From assembly GCA_946186535.1 (NCBI GenBank), contig CAMHNT010000060.1, positions 1 through 10,318 on the forward strand: a DNA stretch of 10,318 bases, in the 5' to 3' direction. The position numbers and the translations under genes are program-made. Source of the stretch: an uncultured Clostridia bacterium (GTDB lineage Bacteria > Bacillota > Clostridia > Oscillospirales > Acutalibacteraceae). Positions 5,403-10,318 of this stretch are shown here, in pieces. Under the pieces are notes generated by a model. The model searched no databases. It worked only from the letters and a program-made list of their open reading frames with translations, and had not been told where the DNA came from. Every line of letters starts with the position of its first letter. The first letter of the stretch is position 1.

Positions 5403-6028
5403 AGGCTTTGTTCTATAATTTCTCACGGAAATGGTTGGCAGTTCTGTTTGTAATGATGTATTTTTGGTTCTTTATTCCAATTTCAATGTTCATGTTTTAT
5501 CCGAGTGCTCTGACATCAGCGCTTCATTTTTTGATTGCCGGAGTTGTATACATCTTTGTTATGAGCAGCTATGCAAGGTATAAATTTGATTTATATATAT
5601 CCTGTCTGCCAATATCGAGGAGTTCGTTTGTATCTCATCTTTTCATCATAACAACGGTTTCGGAGATTGTCATGTTTATTGTTCTTATATGCATGTCACA
5701 GTTTTTTTCAAGAACAGAAGATTTCGTTTTTTCGTCTGCAACAGTGTTCAGGCTGTTGTCATCATTTTCTTTAGGACTTTGCACTGTGGGACTGGCGATG
5801 CTTTTGTGTTTCAGATTTTCATACACTGTATCATATATATTCTATATATTTGCATATTTTGCATTATCGTTCATAATCGGATTCATTGACGGATTTTTTG
5901 AGGGCAGCAACTCAAAAAGGATTTTTGAATCACCGATATTCTGTACGGTGTCTGCAGTTATATTGACTGCGGTTTATGTTTTTGAATGGATTATGTCAAT
6001 CAGGATATACAGGAAGAGGGATTTGTAA
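5399..6028 (+). CDS. ABC-2-type transporter permease 1
   Basis: The 209-residue, very hydrophobic protein has six likely membrane spans, at about residues 12-34, 40-58, 80-102, 115-137, 141-164 and 178-200. The cytoplasmic loop after span 2 has the motif LPISRSSFV (70-78), and the C-terminus is IYRKRDL. Both are typical of the ABC2_membrane_5-like permeases found with YtrA-regulated ATPases. It starts within the ATGA overlap with the ATPase gene, so the two are translated together. It shares its topology, the PISR/PISK loop motif and the KRDL/RRDL tail with permease 2 further down, and the two probably pair in one transporter. The substrate is unknown. An envelope-stress or antimicrobial-peptide role is inferred from the regulator type. 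Confidence 0.85.
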   Translation: MKALFYNFSRKWLAVLFVMMYFWFFIPISMFMFYPSALTSALHFLIAGVVYIFVMSSYARYKFDLYISCLPISRSSFVSHLFIITTVSEIVMFIVLICMSQFFSRTEDFVFSSATVFRLLSSFSLGLCTVGLAMLLCFRFSYTVSYIFYIFAYFALSFIIGFIDGFFEGSNSKRIFESPIFCTVSAVILTAVYVFEWIMSIRIYRKRDL

Positions 6029-6029
6029 A

Positions 6030-6530
6030 GTGGAAAATATTACTTTAAGAAAACCTGTGCAGGGCGATTTGCAGTCGCTTCTTGATATTTATAACTACGA
6101 GGTTGAAAACGGCACTGCGACATTCGATTTGCACCCAAAAACACTTGATGATTTCAAGGTTTGGTACGACAGTCACAATGTTGACAATCACCCTCTGATA
6201 ATCGCCGAAATCGGCGGAGAGACGGTCGGTTATGCATCTCTTTCAAGCTATCGTGACAAGGAGGCATTCTCGTCAACCGTCGAGCTTTCAATTTACGTTT
6301 CAGCCAACCAAAGGGGAAGGGGCGTCGCAAACGCTTTGATGAGTGAAATAATCGATATGGCGAAAAAAGACGACAGAACGCACACGGTCGTATCCGTCAT
6401 AACCTCAGGCAATGAAGCGAGCGAGCATCTGCACAGAAAATTCGGTTTCAAATATTGTGGTACAATGGAAGAGGTAGGAAAGAAGTTCGGAAAATATCTC
6501 GGAACAGACAGCTATACTTTGTTGGTTTGA
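6030..6530 (+). CDS. GNAT N-acetyltransferase, phosphinothricin acetyltransferase-like
   Basis: The 166-residue GNAT-fold enzyme would transfer acetyl from acetyl-CoA to a small amine or amino acid. The acetyl-CoA pyrophosphate-binding motif is QRGRGVANAL at residues 94-103. The segment STVELSIYVS carries Glu85, in the position of the proposed general base of the Pat/Bar group. The C-terminal HRKFGFKYCGTMEEVGKKFG also fits that group, whose members acetylate phosphinothricin or related amino-acid analogues. The real substrate cannot be read from sequence. The start is GTG 6030, nine bases after GGAAGAGGG and only two bases after permease 1's stop. It is an unusual passenger inside an ABC operon, as the two permease genes lie on either side of it. 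Confidence 0.88.
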   Translation: MENITLRKPVQGDLQSLLDIYNYEVENGTATFDLHPKTLDDFKVWYDSHNVDNHPLIIAEIGGETVGYASLSSYRDKEAFSSTVELSIYVSANQRGRGVANALMSEIIDMAKKDDRTHTVVSVITSGNEASEHLHRKFGFKYCGTMEEVGKKFGKYLGTDSYTLLV

Positions 6531-6543
6531 GGGAGGAGTTTTT

Positions 6544-6855
6544 GTGGAATATTTTGGTTTATTTGGAATCTTTGCATTCTGCCTTGTGATAAAACTCGGG
6601 AAGCGGGTAAAATATTTGCAGAGAAAGGTAAAAATGTTATCAAAAAAATTAGAGGGAGATAAATCTATGTCGAAGCTATTGAAGGAATTGATTGGTAAAA
6701 AATGCTCTGTTTATACGGACGGATTCGGCAACGTCGGAAAGGTTCTCGATGTTGATGAGGATTGGGTAAAACTGGAGATAGAGAGCAGAAAAGGCAAAAA
6801 TCTGATAAAGCTGTTTCCGATTGAAAGCGTTAGCAATATTGAAATCCGGGAGTGA
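6544..6855 (+). CDS. Small membrane-anchored protein with SH3/LSm-like beta-barrel domain
   Basis: The 103-residue protein has one hydrophobic N-terminal segment (FGLFGIFAFCLVIKL, about 4-18), a basic, possibly coiled stretch (about 19-40), then a compact C-terminal domain. That domain reads LIGKKCSVYTDGFG, GKVLDVDEDWVKLEI and LIKLFPIESVSNIEI, a short-strand pattern resembling small SH3- or LSm-like barrels. I do not recognise a precise family and assign no function. The start is GTG 6544 after GGGAGGA (6531-6537). A second plausible start, ATG 6667 after AGAGGGAG (6651-6658), would make the barrel domain alone, about 62 residues. It lies inside the operon, and its stop is followed by permease 2 after 23 bases. 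Confidence 0.7.
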   Translation: MEYFGLFGIFAFCLVIKLGKRVKYLQRKVKMLSKKLEGDKSMSKLLKELIGKKCSVYTDGFGNVGKVLDVDEDWVKLEIESRKGKNLIKLFPIESVSNIEIRE

Positions 6856-6878
6856 TTTCCCGAAATAGGGAGGTTTTT

Positions 6879-7544
6879 ATGAACGCATACAAGGCGATAA
6901 TTTACAAGGATATCAAGACATTGGGAGCTGTGAATATAGGATTTATCTTCTTGTTTCCGACTGCCGCTGCAGTGTGCTGTCTTTTCGGAAAAACGAGCAT
7001 ATTTTTTCTTGTGTACGGAATGTGCCTGTTTTTTGAATTTCCGCTCAGTGCGCTTTATCTTGATTCAAGTCAGGGTTGGGACAGATACGGTGTGATTTAT
7101 CCGATATCAAAAAAAACAGCTGTGAACTGCAAGTTTTTTCAGCTTCTTTTGCAAGCCTTTTTTGCAGTCGTTTTATTTGAAGCGGCAGCCACTATCGGAA
7201 ATCTTCTGCACGGAGGAAATGCCTTTAACCTCTACAATCTAATAATAATTTCTGCGGCGGCGCTTCTCTGCGCCTTGATATCAGGTTCACTTTTTCTTAT
7301 TATCATGGGACGCAGATTTCTTTCGATTGGACTTCTGAGCCTTGTGATGGGTTTTGCAGGAGGTTTTTACGGGGGGAATATTGCCGGGAAAGGAATGTTG
7401 TTTGATTCTTATATCGATATCGGCGAAAGCTTTAGTTTTATGCTTTCCTGCCGTTTTCACGCTGTAATAATTGCGGTAAGTGCGGCGGTGTTCGGGGCTG
7501 TGTGGATATTGACTTCGATTATGTATAAGCGCAGGGATTTGTGA
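6879..7544 (+). CDS. ABC-2-type transporter permease 2
   Basis: The 221-residue membrane protein has about six predicted spans, including residues 17-36, 41-60, about 87-110, 117-140, 143-165 and 195-217. After span 2 it has LDSSQGWDRYGVIYPISKKT (61-80), the typical cytoplasmic loop of this ABC-2 permease group. It ends with MYKRRDL. A GTG at 6852 would start the same frame earlier but overlaps the previous stop and places the ribosome binding site GGGAGG (6868-6873) inside the gene, so ATG 6879 is chosen. It probably completes the transporter with the ATPase and permease 1. The two permeases are clearly related in plan but strongly diverged, suggesting a heterodimer. Confidence 0.85.
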   Translation: MNAYKAIIYKDIKTLGAVNIGFIFLFPTAAAVCCLFGKTSIFFLVYGMCLFFEFPLSALYLDSSQGWDRYGVIYPISKKTAVNCKFFQLLLQAFFAVVLFEAAATIGNLLHGGNAFNLYNLIIISAAALLCALISGSLFLIIMGRRFLSIGLLSLVMGFAGGFYGGNIAGKGMLFDSYIDIGESFSFMLSCRFHAVIIAVSAAVFGAVWILTSIMYKRRDL

Positions 7545-7556
7545 AATTCTCACAAA
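7538..7556 (+). other. Hairpin overlapping the stop of permease 2
   Basis: TTTGTGA (7538-7544) pairs with TCACAAA (7550-7556) around AATTC. There is no GC-rich core and no T-run, so it may only be a weak 3'-end structure of the operon transcript. The following 7557-7695 is AT-rich, with a lone TATAAT at 7652 that has no good -35 partner. Confidence 0.35.
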
Positions 7557-7695
7557 CAATCACATAATCAGTTTTAATTTTCTATAATTAACTTGTGTAT
7601 CAGGTAGAAAGTTTGGATAAAATTACTCTATACCTTGCGGTTACAATCTGTTATAATATTCTTTAGATAGAAATTAATTTGTAACAACTTTGTTT

Positions 7696-7847
7696 TATAA
7701 CCTATAAATGAGCAAATATGAAATTGCACAAATAACTTTGAAAAAGGCCGGTTAAGTTTCGCTCAAGCCTTTTTAAAGGCTTGCAGGTCAAGGGCAGCGC
7801 CCTTGCGGGATTTTAAGGGCGGAGCCCTTAACAAAACGTTACTCCTT
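7696..7847. repeat. Modular intergenic repeat, copy 2
   Basis: The leader (ATAACCTATAAATGAGCAAA) closely matches the copy-1 leader at about 2129-2148. Hairpin A pairs CAAGCCTT (7764-7771) with AAGGCTTG (7776-7783). Hairpin B pairs CAAGGGC (7789-7795) with GCCCTTG (7799-7805) around AGC. Hairpin C pairs TTAAGGGC (7813-7820) with GCCCTTAA (7824-7831) around GGA. A GTTACTCC tail follows. Hairpins A and B differ in sequence from copy 1 but still pair. Confidence 0.85.
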
Positions 7848-7872
7848 AAAAATACCGCATTGCGGTATTTTT
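7848..7872. terminator. A/T-armed hairpin closing repeat copy 2
   Basis: AAAAATACCGC (7848-7858) pairs perfectly with GCGGTATTTTT (7862-7872) around ATT. The A-run before and T-run after make it a possible bidirectional terminator. It separates the ABC operon from the amylase gene. Confidence 0.75.
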
Positions 7873-7891
7873 ATAAAAGTTTTTGTAAAAA

Positions 7892-7921
7892 TTGACTATC
7901 GATTAAACGATTTGCTTATTT
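7892..7921 (+). promoter_or_regulatory. Possible promoter of the amylase gene
   Basis: TTGACT (7892-7897) is a good -35 box. The -10 match is poor: TTATTT at 7916-7921 with an 18-base spacer. A small dyad, ATCG-N6-CGAT (7898-7911), lies between the boxes and could be a regulator site. Tentative. Confidence 0.4.
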
Positions 7922-7940
7922 AAAGAAAAGATGAGGTATT

Positions 7941-9413
7941 ATGGAAAATAAAACGATGATGCAATACTTCGAATGGTATCTGCCGAATAACGGCTTGTTC
8001 TGGGAAAGATGTATTGTTCAAGCCGAAAAGATCAGGAAAAACGGCATCAATATGATATGGCTTCCGCCTGCCTATAAAGGTGCAACAGGAATAAACAGCG
8101 TAGGATATGATGTCTATGATACATACGACCTCGGCGAGTTCGACCAGCGTGGAAGCGTTCCAACAAAATACGGAACAAAAGAGCAGTATTTGAGAACCGT
8201 AAGGGCTTTGCAGGATAAGGGCATAGAGGTTTATGCCGATGTTGTTCTGAATCACATGACGGGTGCGGACGAGGTCGAAGAGGTCTATGCGATCGAAAAC
8301 AACCCCGAAAACCGTGAGGAAGAGATAGGCGAAAAGACAAAACGCACCGTCTGGACGAAGTTCACATTCCCCGGAAGAAACGGAAAGTATTCGGACTTCA
8401 CCTGGGACTACACGAACTTCAACGGCACCGACTGGGACGAAGCCGAACATCAGTACGGAATTTTCCTTTTTGACGGCAAGGCATGGAACAACGAAACTGA
8501 CGATGAGTTCGCAAATTTCGACTATCTCATGGGAACAGACCTTGACATGGAGAACCCCGAAACGGTAAAAGCTGTCACGCAGTGGGGAAAGTGGTATCTC
8601 GATACTGTCAACCCCAACGGATTCAGAATCGATGCGGTAAAGCATATCCGCTTTGAATTCTACAGGGATTGGTTAAGGGAGCTGAGGGCGTATTCCGGAA
8701 GAGATTTCTTCGCCGTGGGCGAGTATTGGTCGAGCGAAATCGACAAGCTCACACATTATCTTGATGTTGTGGAGAACAGTATGTCTCTCTTTGACGTTCC
8801 GCTTCATTTTTCTTTTCAGGATGCGGCAACCTCAAACGGAAGCTACGATATGCGCAAGCTCATCAAGGATACTTTGATTTCGGAAAGACCGAACAACGCC
8901 GTGACATTTGTCGACAACCACGACACACAGCCCGGTCAGTCGCTCTTCTCGTTCATTCCGTCATGGTTCAAGCCGATAGCCTATGCAATAATACTTCTCA
9001 GGGAAGAGGGGATACCGTGTGTGTTTTACGGTGATTACTACGGTATTCCGAACGATAGTATCCCTGCCGTACCGTCGCTCAGAAAGCTTATTTACATTAG
9101 AAGAAAGTACGCTTACGGAGAGCAGGAGGACTATTTTGACGACGCTTCCGTTGTGGGATTTGTCAGAAAGGGTGACGACGAGCACGAGAATTCGGGTCTT
9201 GCGGTATTAATGACAAATGCCGAGTGCGGCTCGAAGGTCATGGAGATCGGAAAGAAATTCGCAGGTCAGAGATTCTTCAATGCAATGGATCTTACGCATA
9301 CCCCGATAATCATAGATGAGGACGGAACAGCCGAGTTCTACGTTGACGGCGGCTCGGTTTCGGTCTGGGTGAACGAAAATGTTTATAGAGATATCTGTTT
9401 GAATATAGAATGA
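7941..9413 (+). CDS. Intracellular alpha-amylase, GH13 (subfamily 5-like)
   Basis: The 490-residue enzyme would hydrolyse internal alpha-1,4 bonds of starch, glycogen or maltodextrins. All four GH13 regions are present: DVVLNH at 100-105; GFRIDAVKH with the nucleophile Asp231; FAVGEYWS with the acid/base Glu261; and FVDNHDT with His327 and Asp328. A (beta/alpha)8 barrel starts at MMQYFEWYLPNNG, with a B-domain insert after region I. The C-terminal part (about 400-490) fits domain C. The length is close to cytoplasmic enzymes such as E. coli AmyA. No signal peptide is present, so it should act inside the cell. ATG 7941 follows GATGAGGT. A hairpin closes repeat copy 2 upstream and another hairpin follows the stop, so the gene is probably a single unit or shared only with the SOD-like gene. 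Confidence 0.96.
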   Translation: MENKTMMQYFEWYLPNNGLFWERCIVQAEKIRKNGINMIWLPPAYKGATGINSVGYDVYDTYDLGEFDQRGSVPTKYGTKEQYLRTVRALQDKGIEVYADVVLNHMTGADEVEEVYAIENNPENREEEIGEKTKRTVWTKFTFPGRNGKYSDFTWDYTNFNGTDWDEAEHQYGIFLFDGKAWNNETDDEFANFDYLMGTDLDMENPETVKAVTQWGKWYLDTVNPNGFRIDAVKHIRFEFYRDWLRELRAYSGRDFFAVGEYWSSEIDKLTHYLDVVENSMSLFDVPLHFSFQDAATSNGSYDMRKLIKDTLISERPNNAVTFVDNHDTQPGQSLFSFIPSWFKPIAYAIILLREEGIPCVFYGDYYGIPNDSIPAVPSLRKLIYIRRKYAYGEQEDYFDDASVVGFVRKGDDEHENSGLAVLMTNAECGSKVMEIGKKFAGQRFFNAMDLTHTPIIIDEDGTAEFYVDGGSVSVWVNENVYRDICLNIE

Positions 9414-9431
9414 TTTTTTAAAATAAACTTT

Positions 9432-9471
9432 CGGCTTCGTTTCGCCAAAAACTTCCGGCGGAGCGAAGCCG
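9432..9471 (+). terminator. Hairpin after the amylase gene, probable terminator
   Basis: CGGCTTCGTTTCGCC (9432-9446) pairs over 15 positions, two of them wobbles, with GGCGGAGCGAAGCCG (9457-9471) around a 10-base loop. GATTAAAGTTTTTG follows. The T-run is offset by eight bases, so termination may be incomplete. Confidence 0.6.
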
Positions 9472-9472
9472 A

Positions 9473-9629
9473 TTAAAGTTTTTGCCAAGCTTTTTTCAAA
9501 AGGCGCCCCGAAGGAAGTGCCCTTGGGGTACTTGCGGTTTCCAAAGGCAGCGCCGGCGACGGAACACCGAAGGTGTTCATAGTGCTGTGCAGTGGGTTTT
9601 AAGGGCAACGCCCTTAACGATATATTACT
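9473..9629. repeat. Modular intergenic repeat, copy 3, with inserted modules
   Basis: The beginning (AAAGTTTTTGCCAAGCTTTT) matches copy 1 at about 2188-2207. The end (TGGGTTTTAAGGGC, hairpin C at 9599-9606 with 9610-9617 around AAC, then ATATATTACTC) also matches. In between, the 3' arm of hairpin A is replaced by CCCC/GGGG and AAGT/ACTT dyads (about 9504-9535). Hairpin B is interrupted after CCAAAGGCAGCGCC by a segment holding GAACACC-GAA-GGTGTTC (9562-9578). Confidence 0.8.
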
Positions 9630-9660
9630 CATAAAAATGCCGTATCACGGCATTTTTATG
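9630..9660. terminator. Perfect A/T-armed hairpin closing repeat copy 3
   Basis: CATAAAAATGCCGT (9630-9643) pairs with ACGGCATTTTTATG (9647-9660) around ATC, a perfect 14-bp stem. It has the same position and shape as the hairpin closing copy 2 but a different sequence. It lies 45 bases before the SOD-like start and would work as a terminator in either direction. Confidence 0.75.
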
Positions 9661-9705
9661 TATCAAATCTATCCCAACTGCATATTATGTATGGGTGATG
9701 AATTG

Positions 9706-10149
9706 ATGCGTAATGATATGATGAGATTCAATGCGGTTGCATGCGTAAGGGGCGGTTCGGACGCACCAAGGCTTTCGGGCGTAGTCCGGTTTTATCAGAA
9801 AAACGACGGCGTTCTTGTCGAGGTGCGTATATCGGGACTTCCGAAAAGCAGTACGGGATTTTTCGCCTTCCATATCCACGAGGGCGGAAGCTGCGGCGGC
9901 GAGGACTTTTCCGATACAATGGGGCACTATAACCCCCATGATATGCCGCACCCGAACCATTCCGGAGACCTTCCGCCGCTTCTTTCGTTTTCGGGAAATG
10001 CGTATATGACGGTCATGACGAACCGGTTCAGGGTGAGGGACATAATAGGAAAAACCGTAGTAATTCACAGCAACCCCGATGATTTTTATACGCAGCCTTC
10101 GGGAAACTCGGGAAAGAAAATAGCCTGCGGAGTTATCAGAAGATTTTAA
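9706..10149 (+). CDS. Cu/Zn superoxide dismutase-family protein, cytoplasmic
   Basis: The family converts superoxide to oxygen and peroxide at a Cu/Zn site. With this start the protein has 147 residues. Copper ligands are visible as FHIH (His56, His58), His74 in GHYNPH and His121 in VIHSNPDDF. Zinc ligands are His74, His82, His85 and Asp88 (PHPNHSGD). The disulphide cysteines are Cys63 (GGSC) and Cys141 (ACGVI). The zinc loop is shortened, and the active-site arginine of classical enzymes is a lysine (Lys138). No signal peptide is seen, unlike periplasmic SodC. ATG 9706 lies six bases after GGTGAT (9694-9699). An ATG at 9691 and a longer frame running back into the repeat are less likely. Activity is uncertain. 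Confidence 0.88.
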   Translation: MRNDMMRFNAVACVRGGSDAPRLSGVVRFYQKNDGVLVEVRISGLPKSSTGFFAFHIHEGGSCGGEDFSDTMGHYNPHDMPHPNHSGDLPPLLSFSGNAYMTVMTNRFRVRDIIGKTVVIHSNPDDFYTQPSGNSGKKIACGVIRRF

Positions 10150-10191
10150 AAAACAGCGACTCGATATTTGATTATCGGGTCGCTGTTTTTT
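10148..10191 (+). terminator. Intrinsic terminator after the SOD-like gene
   Basis: A 19-bp stem (10148-10166 with 10173-10191, one T.G wobble) has the core CAGCGACTCGATA, six A in front and six T behind, and a TTTGAT loop. It begins inside the stop codon. The A- and T-runs suggest it could act in both directions. Confidence 0.92.
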
Positions 10192-10209
10192 GTAATTAAT
10201 TTTCAATAT

Positions 10210-10318
10210 GGGTTCGGGAGAGTAGCCCCAATAGTGCAGGGCGAAGCCTTGACCCACAAAAATCTTTCGGAGAGAAAAGCAAGGGTTCGGGAGCGCAGCT
10301 CCCGATGGGTGTGGGCGA
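10210..10318. repeat. GC-rich intergenic repeat of a second type, cut by the window end
   Basis: GGGTTCGGGAG occurs at 10210-10220 and again at 10283-10293. The second copy opens a perfect hairpin, TCGGGAGC (10287-10294) with GCTCCCGA (10298-10305) around GCA, followed by TGGGTGTGGGCGA to the window end. It does not resemble the three modular repeats upstream, and no coding frame is convincing. Confidence 0.6.

Noticed and set aside
7593..7657. Promoter in the AT-rich spacer after permease 2 (TTGTGT, isolated TATAAT at 7652)
   Set aside because: No -35/-10 pair with acceptable spacing, and no gene starts before a terminator-like hairpin intervenes.
7920..8645. 241-residue open frame on the minus strand opposite the amylase gene
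   Set aside because: It lies wholly opposite a gene with all GH13 catalytic motifs, shows no recognisable domain, and reflects the codon pattern of the real gene.
9207..9632. Minus-strand frame over the amylase end and repeat copy 3
   Set aside because: Much of it is translated repeat hairpins. The similar peptide from repeat copy 1 (near 2151-2396, minus strand) confirms it is repeat sequence, not a protein family.
9685..10257. 190-residue minus-strand frame opposite the SOD-like gene
   Set aside because: Antisense shadow: the plus strand holds the full metal-ligand set, and the frame runs through the terminator hairpin.

Overview
The window looks like a chromosomal segment of an anaerobic Clostridia member, most likely a Ruminococcaceae/Oscillospirales-type gut or rumen bacterium. 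This is inferred from the Firmicutes-style rpsK-rpsD-rpoA-rplQ gene order, AGGAGG-type ribosome binding sites with some GTG and TTG starts, an intracellular GH13 alpha-amylase, a signal-less Cu/Zn-SOD-family protein, and the hairpin-rich intergenic repeats. No species can be named from the sequence alone. Every gene supported here is on the + strand.

Layout. (1) 1-2125: the end of the alpha ribosomal operon, with the tail of rpsK, then rpsD, rpoA and rplQ, closed by an intrinsic terminator. (2) 2126-2410: a modular intergenic repeat (copy 1), a tRNA-Arg(CCG) gene and its very strong terminator. (3) 2411-3870: a small accessory patch. It holds an array of mini-hairpins separated by GTGAAGT or AACTTCAC boxes, a frameshifted S23-type four-helix-bundle gene, an orphan Imm53-like immunity gene, and a second, diverged four-helix-bundle gene with a near-consensus promoter. 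(4) 4010-7544: a YtrA-type GntR regulator / ABC exporter operon. The order is regulator, ATPase, permease 1, GNAT acetyltransferase, small membrane-anchored beta-barrel protein, permease 2. It has its own sigma-70-type promoter, with a perfect inverted repeat over the -10 box. (5) 7545-9413: AT-rich spacer, repeat copy 2 ending in a bidirectional-type hairpin, and an alpha-amylase gene. (6) 9414-10191: a hairpin, repeat copy 3 carrying extra inserted modules, a Cu/Zn-SOD-like gene and its terminator. (7) 10192-10318: the start of a different GC-rich repeat.

How the parts work together. The ribosomal and RNA polymerase genes are housekeeping. The GntR/ABC operon is probably self-regulated: the small repressor would bind the inverted repeat at its own promoter and release it under envelope or antimicrobial stress, inducing an ATPase with two different ABC-2-type permeases. 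The amylase has no secretion signal, so it should act on cytoplasmic glucan or imported maltodextrins. The most unusual material is non-coding: three copies of a modular repeat whose hairpins keep pairing although the stem sequence changes, and the hairpin array in front of the four-helix-bundle pseudogene. I did not find a clearly new defence or mobile system. The array plus four-helix-bundle unit is the best candidate for something poorly described.
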